Assembly (NCBI GenBank): GCA_945830575.1
Contig: CALZZE010000001.1
Location: forward strand, 186,001 to 250,000
Source: an uncultured Subdoligranulum sp.
GTDB taxonomy: Bacteria; Bacillota; Clostridia; Oscillospirales; Ruminococcaceae
Reading direction: 5' to 3'
DNA: 64,000 bases
Below, one piece after another: positions 54,206 to 62,100 of the stretch; position 1 is the stretch's first letter, and each line of letters starts with the position of its first letter. Made by a program: the position numbers and the translations under genes. The notes under the pieces are model-generated. The model was given only the letters and a program-made list of their open reading frames with translations. It did no database searches and was not told the origin of the DNA.

Positions 54206-55194
54206 TGATTCTGGCCAACATCATCAGTCTCACCATCATGTTTGCCGTGCCGCTGCTGCTGGTGGCACTGGGCGGCATGTTCTCGGAGCATTCCGGCGTC
54301 ATCAACATTGCGCTGGAAGGCATGATGATCGTGGGTGCGCTGTTCGCCTGCTTTACGCTGCAAGCCTTTGACCAGTCCGGCTTCGGCAAGATGCATCCGC
54401 AGGTGAGTGTGTTCATAGCCATTCTGGTGGCGGGCGTGTCCGGCATGATCTTCTCGCTGCTGCTGGGCTTTGCGGCCATCAATCTGAAGGCTGACCAGAC
54501 CATCGGCGGTACGGCGCTGAACCAGTTTGCGCCTGCCTTCGCGGTGGTCATGACGTGGGCCATTCAGGGGCAGGGCCTCACCACCATCTCCATTCCCAAC
54601 TGGGTGCGCATCACCCGGGAGACCTTCGGTCTGGCCCCGGTGGACGGCCCCAGCTTCCTCAACAGCCTCATTTTCAAATATTTCTATCTCACCACGCCGG
54701 TGGCTGTGGTGCTGTTCATCGTGTCCGCGGTGGTGCTGTACAAGACCCGGTTCGGTCTGCGGCTGCGTGCCTGCGGCGAGCATCCTCAGGCGGCGGACTC
54801 GGTGGGCATCAACGTGTACAAAATGCGCTATGCCGGCGTGCTGATCTCCGGATTCCTCGGCGGCGTGGGCGGCCTTGCCTACACCTTTGCGGCCGGCTCC
54901 GGTTTCAACTCCACGGTGGGCGGCTACGGCTTCCTTGCGCTGGCAGTTATGATTTTCGGCAACTGGAAACCCCTGCCCATTCTGGCGTCCTCCTTCTTCT
55001 TTGCGCTGTTCAAGGTTATCGCGGCGTACAGCTCCTCGCTGCCGTTCCTGCCCACCTTCTCCGGCGTGAAGGATATCTCCAACTTCTACCAGATGCTGCC
55101 TTATATCGTCACGATGATCGTGCTGATCTTCACCTCCAAGAACTCTCAGGCCCCCAAGGCCGAGGGCATCCCCTACGATAAAGGCTCCCGGTAA
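54202..55194 (+). CDS. nupQ: Nucleoside ABC importer, permease 2
   Basis: A 330-aa membrane protein with about nine hydrophobic helices. The [27 protein letters not shown] pattern at residues 13-39 marks the YufQ-type permease. It forms a heterodimeric channel with the preceding protein. GGGGG lies before the ATG. Confidence 0.93.
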   Translation: MMILANIISLTIMFAVPLLLVALGGMFSEHSGVINIALEGMMIVGALFACFTLQAFDQSGFGKMHPQVSVFIAILVAGVSGMIFSLLLGFAAINLKADQTIGGTALNQFAPAFAVVMTWAIQGQGLTTISIPNWVRITRETFGLAPVDGPSFLNSLIFKYFYLTTPVAVVLFIVSAVVLYKTRFGLRLRACGEHPQAADSVGINVYKMRYAGVLISGFLGGVGGLAYTFAAGSGFNSTVGGYGFLALAVMIFGNWKPLPILASSFFFALFKVIAAYSSSLPFLPTFSGVKDISNFYQMLPYIVTMIVLIFTSKNSQAPKAEGIPYDKGSR

Positions 55195-55204
55195 TTTTGC
55201 GAAC

Positions 55205-55235
55205 AAGCCCGGCCCGCTGGGCCGGGCTTTGGTGT
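55205..55235 (+). terminator. Terminator between the importer and pdp
   Basis: An 11-bp perfect stem AAGCCCGGCCC (55205-55215) with GGGCCGGGCTT (55219-55229) and a 3-nt loop; the T-rich tail is interrupted (TGGTGTTTT), so some read-through into pdp is likely. Confidence 0.75.
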
Positions 55236-55255
55236 TTTGAAAGAAGGGATAAACC

Positions 55256-56578
55256 ATGAGAATGTACGACGTTATCGCCAAAAAACGGGACGGCGGCATG
55301 CTGACCCGGGAGGAGATCGCCTTTGCGGTAAACGGATATGTGGACGGCTCGGTGCCAGATTACCAGATGTCCGCCCTGCTGATGGCCATTTATCTGCGCG
55401 GTATGACCGACGAAGAAACCGCGGTTCTCACCGATGTGATGGCCCATTCCGGCGATATGGTAGATCTGTCCGCCATTCAGGGCGTCAAGGTGGACAAACA
55501 CTCCACCGGCGGCGTGGGGGACAAGACCACGCTGGTCATCGCGCCCATCGTGGCCGCCTGTGGTGTGCGCATCGCCAAAATGAGCGGCCGGGGACTGGGA
55601 CATACCGGCGGCACCATCGACAAGATGGAGGCGGTTCCCGGCACCCGCACCGCGCTGACGCAGGAGGAATTTTTCCGTCAGGTGAATGAGATCGGTATTT
55701 CGGTCATTGGTCAGAGCGGAAAAATCGCTGTGGCGGACAAAAAAATGTATGCCCTGCGGGATGTGACCGCCACGGTGGGCTGTATTCCGCTGATTGCCTC
55801 CTCCATCATGAGCAAAAAGCTGGCGGCAGGCTCCGACGCCATTCTGCTGGACGTGACCATGGGAAACGGCGCTTTTATGAAAAATCTGGAGGACGCCACC
55901 GAACTGGCCCGCCAGATGGTGGCCATCGGCACCGCCAACGGCCGCAAGGTGGCGGCGCTCATCACCGACATGGACAAGCCGCTGGGCCAAAACATCGGCA
56001 ACTCGCTGGAGGTGGCCGAAAGCATGGCGGTTTTGCAGGGCAAAGGCCCCACCGACCTGACGGAAGTCTGCCTGCAGCTGGCCGCCAACATGCTGGTGCT
56101 GGCGGGACGGGGCGGCCTACCGGCCTGCCGCGCCATGGCGGAGGGCGTCATCCGGGACGGCACCGCCTTTGTGAAGTGCTGCCAGATGTTTGCCGCGCAG
56201 GGCGGCGATGTGTCGGTGCTGAAAGACCCGTCCAGATTCCCCAAAGCAAAATACAGCTATGAGCTGACCGCCCGGGAGACCGGATACATCGTGGAGAACG
56301 ATGTGGAGAAAATCGGCAACGCCAGCGTGCTGCTGGGAGCCGGACGCATCAAAAAGGAGGACAGCATCGATTTTGCCGCCGGCATCACCATGCACAAAAA
56401 GCTGGGGGATGCCGTCAAGGCAGGGGAGAGCATCTGCACCTTCTATGCGAATGACCCGGCGCTGTTCGCCGCGGCGGAGGAAATGTATCGGGGCGGTCTG
56501 GTCATCGGCCCCGAAAAGCCCCATGTCCCGCCTCTCATTTATGCCCGTGTCACCGCACAGGGCGTGGAACGGTTCTGA
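55256..56578 (+). CDS. pdp: Pyrimidine-nucleoside phosphorylase
   Basis: A 440-aa enzyme that phosphorolyses uridine, deoxyuridine and thymidine. The glycosyl-transferase family signature KVDKHSTGGVGDKTTLVIAP (near residues 80-100), SGRGLGHTGGTIDKME and DVTMGNGAFMK are all intact. It completes the salvage route with cdd, since deaminated cytidine becomes its substrate. AAGAAGGG lies upstream. Confidence 0.95.
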   Translation: MRMYDVIAKKRDGGMLTREEIAFAVNGYVDGSVPDYQMSALLMAIYLRGMTDEETAVLTDVMAHSGDMVDLSAIQGVKVDKHSTGGVGDKTTLVIAPIVAACGVRIAKMSGRGLGHTGGTIDKMEAVPGTRTALTQEEFFRQVNEIGISVIGQSGKIAVADKKMYALRDVTATVGCIPLIASSIMSKKLAAGSDAILLDVTMGNGAFMKNLEDATELARQMVAIGTANGRKVAALITDMDKPLGQNIGNSLEVAESMAVLQGKGPTDLTEVCLQLAANMLVLAGRGGLPACRAMAEGVIRDGTAFVKCCQMFAAQGGDVSVLKDPSRFPKAKYSYELTARETGYIVENDVEKIGNASVLLGAGRIKKEDSIDFAAGITMHKKLGDAVKAGESICTFYANDPALFAAAEEMYRGGLVIGPEKPHVPPLIYARVTAQGVERF

Positions 56579-56584
56579 AAAAAC

Positions 56585-56615
56585 GATCCCCGGCGCGTTG
56601 AAAGCGCCGGGGATC
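56585..56615. terminator. Bidirectional terminator after pdp
   Basis: A 12-bp perfect stem GATCCCCGGCGC (56585-56596) with GCGCCGGGGATC (56604-56615), flanked by A-rich sequence on the left and T-rich on the right. It separates pdp from the convergent hypothetical gene. Confidence 0.8.
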
Positions 56616-56618
56616 ATT

Positions 56619-57011
56619 TCAGCCTTTTTTCCGTTTCAGCCACCAGACCTTGAACTTGCTGTACCCGTTGGCTTTATCCTCCTCAAAGCTCTCGGTGAGA
56701 AGATACCGTTTGCGTGCGCCGTCAAACTGTAAAGCGGTGCCGCCTTCCTGCACATCGGTAAGCACGCGGGGCAGAGCAGTCTGCTGGCTTTCAAATTCCG
56801 GTTCCTTCTCCCAAAGGATGCTGCCGTCCTCATCCAGACCGCGGCCCCACACGCTGAACACAAGGCAGGCCGCCTCGCCGTAGCAGTACCGCTCAAACCG
56901 AACCCGTCCATCCAGATAAAACAACATACAGTCGCGGAAATGGGTTTCCAACTCCTTTTCAAAGCGCTGTCCGCAGGCGGTTCCCGCAAAATCGGCGACG
57001 TTGGCAGTCAT
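56619..57011 (-). CDS. Hypothetical protein
   Basis: A 130-aa soluble protein; I do not recognise a family. GGGAGGG precedes the ATG at 57011. It has an N-terminal helical part, a beta-rich middle (CMLFYLDGRVRFERYCYG, LVFSVWGRGLDEDGSILW) and a basic C-terminus (SKFKVWWLKRKKG). It is rich in aromatic residues and has three scattered cysteines. It is separated from the transporter genes upstream by a terminator, so it is probably not part of that operon. Confidence 0.65.
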   Translation of the reverse strand: MTANVADFAGTACGQRFEKELETHFRDCMLFYLDGRVRFERYCYGEAACLVFSVWGRGLDEDGSILWEKEPEFESQQTALPRVLTDVQEGGTALQFDGARKRYLLTESFEEDKANGYSKFKVWWLKRKKG

Positions 57012-57066
57012 GGCATGGCCCTCCCGTTTTTGTTTTTATGATACCACAGAAAACCGGGGAAGTAAA

Positions 57067-57100
57067 GCAAAAACTGCCTGTAAAGCGTTATGCCTTTACA
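57067..57100 (-). terminator. Terminator of the antimicrobial-peptide-type transporter operon
   Basis: On the minus strand TGTAAAG/CTTTACA (57094-57100 with 57079-57085) forms a 7-bp stem around an 8-nt loop, followed by GGCAGTTTTTGC. It overlaps the end of the last permease gene. Confidence 0.55.
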
Positions 57101-57822
57101 TCTTGTTTGCGCAGCAAACAGTCCGCCGCCAATAAAAACACCGCCAGAAACACAAGGCAGCTCAGCACAAAGGAAAATTCGCTCCCTGCCAGCGCGTCCT
57201 CTGTTTTGTTGGAGTTCATGCCGGCAATCATCAGTGAGTAGGGCCACACAAGCCCCAGCCCCCGGCTGGAGAGCACCACGCCTGCCAGCCCGCAGCCCAG
57301 CGCAATCAGGATGGGCACCGCGAAACTGCGGATGAGCATAGCCAGCAGCAGCTGCAGCGCGATGACCGGCGCGGCGGCCAGTGCACCCCGCAGCGCCCAC
57401 AGAAACACTTCGGCAGGCGGCAGTCCGGGCAGCTTTGCCCACAGCCTGCCGGACAAAAGATACAGCGTCAACATCCAGCCTTGGGTCAGCAGTGCCATTT
57501 TGAAAACCACCGCCAGCTTTGCCATAAACAGATACAGCGGCGGCACCGGCTGGCTCATGATCAGGTTCCAGTTGTGGCCCAGATGTTCCAGCCGCCACAG
57601 ATAGGCGGCATACAGCCCCACCAGCGGCGAAAAGAAAAACAGTGCGTAAAATAAGGTGTGCTGCGTCCAGAGATTGTACCAGTTAAAGCGTAAGACTCCC
57701 TGATTTTGCAGAAAGTTGAAGGTTCCGTACGCTGCCGACAGCAACGGCAACAGAAAAAACACTACCCAGATGGGCGAACCCCGCAGCTTGCGGTTTTCAG
57801 CGGCAATACAATGGTGAAGCAT
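57088..57822 (-). CDS. ABC-2 permease, lantibiotic-resistance type (second)
   Basis: A 244-aa protein with six hydrophobic segments. The start MLHHCIAAENRKLRGSPIWVVFFLLPLLSAAYG matches the LanE/LanG, BcrB and MutE-like permeases that have a short cytoplasmic ExxK/R stretch before the first helix. It is the third gene of the operon, 3 nt after the first permease. Such proteins expel or displace peptide antibiotics from the membrane (known of the family). Confidence 0.82.
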   Translation of the reverse strand: MLHHCIAAENRKLRGSPIWVVFFLLPLLSAAYGTFNFLQNQGVLRFNWYNLWTQHTLFYALFFFSPLVGLYAAYLWRLEHLGHNWNLIMSQPVPPLYLFMAKLAVVFKMALLTQGWMLTLYLLSGRLWAKLPGLPPAEVFLWALRGALAAAPVIALQLLLAMLIRSFAVPILIALGCGLAGVVLSSRGLGLVWPYSLMIAGMNSNKTEDALAGSEFSFVLSCLVFLAVFLLAADCLLRKQDVKA

Positions 57823-57825
57823 GAC

Positions 57826-58572
57826 TCATACCTCCTTGTTCTGAACGGCCCGCCAGCCCAGCACCAGCAGCAGCGCTGCCAGAGCCGCCGTCAGCGCCAG
57901 CATGGGAACCTGGAAGGGCAGGGCATAGTAGCTGCCGGTGCGGGTCTCAAAATTCCAGTCCAGCCCCACGCAGCTGAGAGGCAGGAAATACGCGAAAGGC
58001 ACGAAATAGGCGAACTGAACGGGCATGTATGCCGCAAACAGCCCGCACAGGCTGCACGCCAGCCCTACACCCATCACCAGAAGCGTTTGCCTGAACCGGA
58101 TGCACAAAAGACTCCCGGCCAGAAACAGGAGGGCATCCACCGCCAGTGTCGAAACTGCCGTCCATGCCAGCCGGGAAATGTCCAGCGGCTCGGTCACGCC
58201 GGACAGCCGCCCCATACCCAGCAGCCCGGCCATTTCCAGTGCTACCACCGCAGTCAGATACACCGCCCCCAGCGCGGTTTTGGCTCCGTACAGCGAGGCG
58301 CGGATTTGCAGCGTGTACAGCAGTTTTGCGGTGCAGCCTTTGGTTTCGGCGTCCCACAGCCGGCTTGCCAGCGCCGCCATGCCGACGGGCATGACAACGG
58401 TGTGCAAAACCGGCAGCACGTACAGCAGGCTGGAATAATAGGACGCCCTTTCGTCCCCGGAGGCCGGTGCACCGCCGCTGGCCCACAACAGCACGCAGAG
58501 AGGGATCCCCGCCACCACCAGCCAGTCCCAGCGGCGGCGGGCTTTTTTCAACTCACAGAAAAAGGCGGTCAT
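57826..58572 (-). CDS. ABC-2 permease, lantibiotic-resistance type (first)
   Basis: A 248-aa protein with six hydrophobic segments. The true start is the ATG at 58572 (MTAFFCELKKARRRWDWLVV), overlapping the ATPase stop by 4 nt; longer readings run into the ATPase gene in another frame. The short N-terminal ELKKARRR motif before the first helix is typical of this permease group. Together with the second permease it gives the asymmetric LanFEG/CprABC layout. Confidence 0.82.
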   Translation of the reverse strand: MTAFFCELKKARRRWDWLVVAGIPLCVLLWASGGAPASGDERASYYSSLLYVLPVLHTVVMPVGMAALASRLWDAETKGCTAKLLYTLQIRASLYGAKTALGAVYLTAVVALEMAGLLGMGRLSGVTEPLDISRLAWTAVSTLAVDALLFLAGSLLCIRFRQTLLVMGVGLACSLCGLFAAYMPVQFAYFVPFAYFLPLSCVGLDWNFETRTGSYYALPFQVPMLALTAALAALLLVLGWRAVQNKEV

Positions 58573-59483
58573 TGGGCGCTCACCCCACTTTCCGTCAGGT
58601 TCAGGAAGATTTCCTCCAGTGTGCAGCTGCGCACCGTCACGCCCACCACACCGGCGCCTGCCGCTGCAAGCGCCTGCACCAGCTCGGCCAGCCGGGCGTC
58701 CCGCAAAGGAGGGAGAAGCAGGTCCTGCTGCTCCCGCCGCACCGTCAGGCCGCTGCGCTGCAAAACCGCCGCGCCCTGCTCCGGGTGCAGCAGCCGCAGC
58801 ACCACATCGCCCCGGCTGTGCTTTTGCAGTTCGGTCAGCGGCCCCTGAAACAGCAGCCGCCCCCTGTTGATGATGCCCACCTGGTCGATAATTTGCTCCA
58901 GCTCGCTGAGCAGATGGCTGGAGATCAGCACCGAGGTACCGCACTCCCGGGGCATTCCGGCAATCAGCGCCCGCATCTCCTGAATGCCTGCCGGGTCCAG
59001 CCCGTTGGTGGGTTCGTCCAGAATCAACAGCCGGGGACCTCCCAGCAGCGCCATGGCAATGCCCAGACGCTGACGCATTCCCAGCGAATACTGCCCCACT
59101 TTTCGGCGGCGATCCTTCTGCAAATGCACGATGTCCAATACACGGTCAATGTCTTTCTTGTCCACGCCTTTCAGATCCGCCACGATCTGCAAATTTTCCT
59201 CGGCGGTCAGGTGGCCGTAACAGCTGGGATTTTCAATCAGACTGCCGGTCTGACGCAGCAGCGCCAGACGGTTCTGGTCGTTCATGGCCTTGCCCAACAG
59301 CTGCACATGGCCTGCGGTGGGATGGCACAGCCCCAGCAGCATCTTCATGGTGGTGGATTTTCCCGCGCCGTTGGGGCCGATAAAGCCGTACACACAGCCC
59401 TCCGGCACCGCCATCGCCACATGGTCCACCGCAAAATGACTGCCGAACTGCTTACACAGCCCGGAGGTTTCGATCACATTCAT
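58569..59483 (-). CDS. ABC ATPase, lantibiotic/bacitracin-resistance type
   Basis: A 304-aa ATPase with Walker A GPNGAGKSTT (near residue 38), signature SLGMRQRLGIAMAL, Walker B LLILDEPTNGLDP and the His loop SSHLL. It is closest in pattern to BcrA, LanF and CprA (SLIENPSCYGHLTAEENL is a typical Q-loop neighbourhood). The last 80 residues are a C-terminal extension common in these ATPases. AAGGAG lies 9 nt before the ATG, in the loop of a perfect inverted repeat. Confidence 0.9.
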   Translation of the reverse strand: MNVIETSGLCKQFGSHFAVDHVAMAVPEGCVYGFIGPNGAGKSTTMKMLLGLCHPTAGHVQLLGKAMNDQNRLALLRQTGSLIENPSCYGHLTAEENLQIVADLKGVDKKDIDRVLDIVHLQKDRRRKVGQYSLGMRQRLGIAMALLGGPRLLILDEPTNGLDPAGIQEMRALIAGMPRECGTSVLISSHLLSELEQIIDQVGIINRGRLLFQGPLTELQKHSRGDVVLRLLHPEQGAAVLQRSGLTVRREQQDLLLPPLRDARLAELVQALAAAGAGVVGVTVRSCTLEEIFLNLTESGVSAQ

Positions 59484-59513
59484 ACAGACACGCTCCTTTC
59501 GTGTGTCTGTATG
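59481..59513. promoter_or_regulatory. Perfect 11-bp inverted repeat enclosing the ATPase ribosome site
   Basis: CATACAGACAC (59481-59491) and GTGTCTGTATG (59503-59513) are exact inverted copies with an 11-nt loop. In the minus-strand mRNA the loop holds AAGGAG and the ATG forms the last 3 nt of the stem. A -10-like box (CATGAT on the minus strand, 59516-59521) is adjacent, so the DNA repeat could instead be an operator at the transcription start. Confidence 0.8.
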
Positions 59514-59526
59514 CTATCATGGCCGC

Positions 59527-59565
59527 CTTAATCCGCGGCTAAGCTCCGCTTAAGTTTGCCTTAAG
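59527..59565. promoter_or_regulatory. Helically phased CTTAAG-type repeats between divergent operons
   Basis: Four related boxes, CTTAAT (59527), CTAAG (59539), CTTAAG (59549) and CTTAAG (59560), start 10 to 12 nt apart, about one helix turn. This is the usual form of a binding site for OmpR-family response regulators, such as the one encoded immediately to the right. Confidence 0.65.
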
Positions 59566-59580
59566 ATTTGCAAAAAACAC

Positions 59581-59609
59581 TGGTGTGCCGCTCGTAGATA
59601 CAGTAGAAT
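59581..59609 (+). promoter_or_regulatory. Weak promoter for the two-component genes
   Basis: -10 TAGAAT (59604-59609) with a poor -35 (TGGTGT, 59581-59586) at 17 nt. A weak -35 next to phased repeats fits an activator-dependent promoter. Confidence 0.45.
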
Positions 59610-59627
59610 GAGGGTGGAGGCGATACC

Positions 59628-60326
59628 ATGCAGGATATTTTTGCGGCCAGAGTGCTGCTGGTGGATGACCAGCCGGAACTGCTGGCGCTTGTAAGCGGCA
59701 GGCTGCGGCAGGCGGGGTATGGGACGGTGGATACTGCGGCGGGCTGTGCGGAGGCACGGGCCTGCTTTGCGGCGCACAGACCGGACGTGATGATTCTGGA
59801 TATCAACCTGCCGGACGGGGACGGTTTTTCGCTGTTTCGGGAACTGCGCAGGCAGGCGGATATTCCGGCGCTGTTTCTCTCGGCCCGGGACGCGGATGCC
59901 GACCGTCTGTTTGGGCTGGGCCTTGGCGCGGACGATTACCTTACCAAGCCCTTTCTGACGCAGGAACTGCTGCTGCGTTTGCAGGGCATTCTGCGCCGTG
60001 CGTACCGCCTGCCCAGTCAGAGGACGGTACAAATCGGCCCCTGCACGGTGCGTTTGGGGGATGCGGCGGCGGAGCTGGCAGGGCGCACCGCCGCGCTGAC
60101 CGCCACCGAACTGACGCTGCTGCAAAAGCTGGCGGACAACCGGGGGCATATCGTCACCTTTGACGCACTGTGTCAGGCGGTGTGGGGCGACGGCTATTAC
60201 GGGTATGAGAACGCGCTGGGGGTACACATCCGCCATCTGCGGGAAAAGGTGGAAGTGGAGCCGTCCCGGCCCCGGTATCTTGTCACGGTGCGGGGACTGG
60301 GTTACCGTCTGGAGGTGCAGCCATGA
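59628..60326 (+). CDS. OmpR-family response regulator
   Basis: A 232-aa DNA-binding regulator. The receiver domain (about 8-120) has the acidic pair in LLVDDQPE, the phosphoacceptor D58 in ILDINLP, T/S in LFLSARD and K in LTKPF. The winged-helix DNA-binding domain (about 135-230) ends VRGLGYRLEV as expected. GGTGGAGG lies upstream of the ATG. It is coupled to the kinase by a 4-nt overlap and probably controls the divergent transporter operon through the CTTAAG repeats (inference). Confidence 0.93.
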   Translation: MQDIFAARVLLVDDQPELLALVSGRLRQAGYGTVDTAAGCAEARACFAAHRPDVMILDINLPDGDGFSLFRELRRQADIPALFLSARDADADRLFGLGLGADDYLTKPFLTQELLLRLQGILRRAYRLPSQRTVQIGPCTVRLGDAAAELAGRTAALTATELTLLQKLADNRGHIVTFDALCQAVWGDGYYGYENALGVHIRHLREKVEVEPSRPRYLVTVRGLGYRLEVQP

Positions 60327-61663
60327 AATCGCTGTGCAAACTGGCGGCGCGCTGTCTGCTGGCAGCGGTGGGCGTGGCCCTGTCACTGGTGATCGTTCTT
60401 TTGTCTGTGCTGGTGGGCGTAGGACTGCATGAGGCCCAAAATTACCCCTATTCCCACTATCAGGTGGGGGAAGTGGCGCAGGCGCTTCGCCGGACGGGGA
60501 GCGGGTTCGCGCTGGATGCCGCCCACACGCCGGAGGAGTGGCTGGACGGCTACGAATGGGCTATGCAGCTGGACGAGCAGGGCAGCGTGATCTGGCGGCT
60601 TGGCCTGCCCGCCGGTCTAAACCGGGACTACACCGTGGGGGAGGTGGCGGGTTTTTCCCGCTGGTATCTGGATGGCTACCCGGTGTTTGTGTGGCGCAAT
60701 GACTACGGTCTGATGGTGCTGGCCAAGGCAAAGGGGAGCATCTGGCGGTACAGCTATTACAGCACGCCGGATGCAGTGTGGGTAGCGGTGCGCAGCGCGG
60801 TGCAGGCGGCAGCCTTTGTGCTGGCGGCGGCGCTGCTGGTATGCGGGCTGCTGCTGTGGCGTTTGTGGCGCAGCCTGCGCAGCATCGGGGAGGGGTTGGA
60901 CGCGCTGGCGCAGGGACAGCCCGTGACGGTGCAGGCAGAGGGGATTTTGTCCGAGCTGGCGCAGACGCTTGATTGCACGGGAGAACTGCTCCGCCGCCAA
61001 AACGAGGCGCTGGCCCGGCGGGACGCCGCCCGCACCAACTGGGTGGCCGGGGTGAGCCACGACATCCGCACGCCGCTGGCGCTCATTGTGGGGTATGCTG
61101 AGCGGCTGGAACCGGATGAGACCGCAAGAAAAATACGGATGCAGGCGCAGAAGATCAAAGCCCTTGTGGAGGACCTGAACCTGACCAGCAAGCTGCAATA
61201 CAACGCCCAGCCGCTGCGGCTGGCGGAGGTGCAGGCGGGAGCACTGCTGCGGCAGGCGGCGGCGGATTTCTGCAACAGCGAATTGCCGGCAAACACCCGC
61301 CTTGTGTTTTCGCTGGATGAGAAAGCCGGGCAGGCGCTGCTGCACGCCGATGCCGCATTGCTGGCGCGGGCGCTGGAAAACCTGCTGCAAAATGCCGCCC
61401 GGCACAACGCCGAAGGCTGCACCGTCACACTGGCAGCCAACTGCAACGGCGGTCATCTCGTCATCACGGTCTCGGATGATGGGACAGGCTACCCGCCTGC
61501 TGTTCTGACGGCGCTGCAAACAGGAGAGACGGGGGAGAACACACCGCATATTCTGGGCCTGCATCTGGTGGAGCAAATCGTTGCCGCCCACGGCGGGCAG
61601 ACGGCCTTCTCCCGGAATCAGCCCCATGGCGCCAAGGCGGTGCTGACGCTGCCGCTTGCATAG
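60323..61663 (+). CDS. Sensor histidine kinase
   Basis: A 446-aa membrane kinase. Two membrane helices (about 10-36 and 155-180) flank an extracellular domain of about 120 residues, long enough for direct peptide sensing. A HAMP-like linker follows, then the phosphoacceptor H246 in GVSHDIRTPLALIVGYAERL and a HATPase domain (NLLQNAARHNAEG, SDDGTGYPP). This matches the CprK type of lantibiotic sensor in Clostridia, rather than the short BceS type, which has no extracellular domain. Confidence 0.93.
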   Translation: MKSLCKLAARCLLAAVGVALSLVIVLLSVLVGVGLHEAQNYPYSHYQVGEVAQALRRTGSGFALDAAHTPEEWLDGYEWAMQLDEQGSVIWRLGLPAGLNRDYTVGEVAGFSRWYLDGYPVFVWRNDYGLMVLAKAKGSIWRYSYYSTPDAVWVAVRSAVQAAAFVLAAALLVCGLLLWRLWRSLRSIGEGLDALAQGQPVTVQAEGILSELAQTLDCTGELLRRQNEALARRDAARTNWVAGVSHDIRTPLALIVGYAERLEPDETARKIRMQAQKIKALVEDLNLTSKLQYNAQPLRLAEVQAGALLRQAAADFCNSELPANTRLVFSLDEKAGQALLHADAALLARALENLLQNAARHNAEGCTVTLAANCNGGHLVITVSDDGTGYPPAVLTALQTGETGENTPHILGLHLVEQIVAAHGGQTAFSRNQPHGAKAVLTLPLA

Positions 61664-61666
61664 CAA

Positions 61667-61693
61667 AAGGAGGAGCCCGCTTGGCTCCTCCTT
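61667..61693. terminator. Bidirectional terminator between kinase and glyoxalase-family gene
   Basis: An 11-bp perfect stem AAGGAGGAGCC (61667-61677) with GGCTCCTCCTT (61683-61693) and a 5-nt loop. Flanks are only mildly A/T rich. Confidence 0.65.
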
Positions 61694-61709
61694 ATGGTGG
61701 TGTTGTGGT

Positions 61710-62090
61710 TTATCCATGCAGCTCCAGCGGCAGACCGTCCGGGTCGAAGAAAAAGGTCATCTGCTCACCAGTGAGGTCGTCGGTGCGGATCGGTTCGCAG
61801 GCGATCCCTTTTTCCGCCAGCTCTGCCACAACGGCGGGCACATCGGTCACCCGAAAGGCCAGATGCCGCAGACCGCAGGCCTCGGGATAGCTGGGACGTT
61901 TGGGGGCGTCCGGCTTGATGAACACCTCCAGTTCCAGCCCGTTCAGACGGAGATCCAGCTTGCAGTCGCCTTTTTCGGGACGGCGGGTATCACGAATCAC
62001 CGCAAAACCCAGTTTGTCCACATAAAATTCCCGGGTTCGCTGATAGTCTGTGCCAATGATGGCCACATGGTGTACGCTGGTCAAGTCCAC
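61710..62090 (-). CDS. VOC/glyoxalase-family protein (YaeR/GloA2-like)
   Basis: A 126-aa single-domain vicinal-oxygen-chelate protein. The start is GTG at 62090 with AGGAG 6 nt upstream. HHVAIIGTDYQRTREFYVDKLGF at the start, RPSYPEACGLRHLAFRV in the middle and FFFDPDGLPLELHG at the end match the YaeR group closely. Metal ligands would be H8, E54, H74 and E122 by position. The substrate is unknown. It is transcribed right after htpG (10-nt gap). Confidence 0.9.
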   Translation of the reverse strand: MDLTSVHHVAIIGTDYQRTREFYVDKLGFAVIRDTRRPEKGDCKLDLRLNGLELEVFIKPDAPKRPSYPEACGLRHLAFRVTDVPAVVAELAEKGIACEPIRTDDLTGEQMTFFFDPDGLPLELHG

Positions 62091-62100
62091 TGTCTGCTCC

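Noticed and set aside
57088-61663. Bacteriocin biosynthesis cluster
   Set aside because: There is no precursor peptide, modification enzyme or processing protease near the transporter and two-component genes, so only resistance or sensing is supported.
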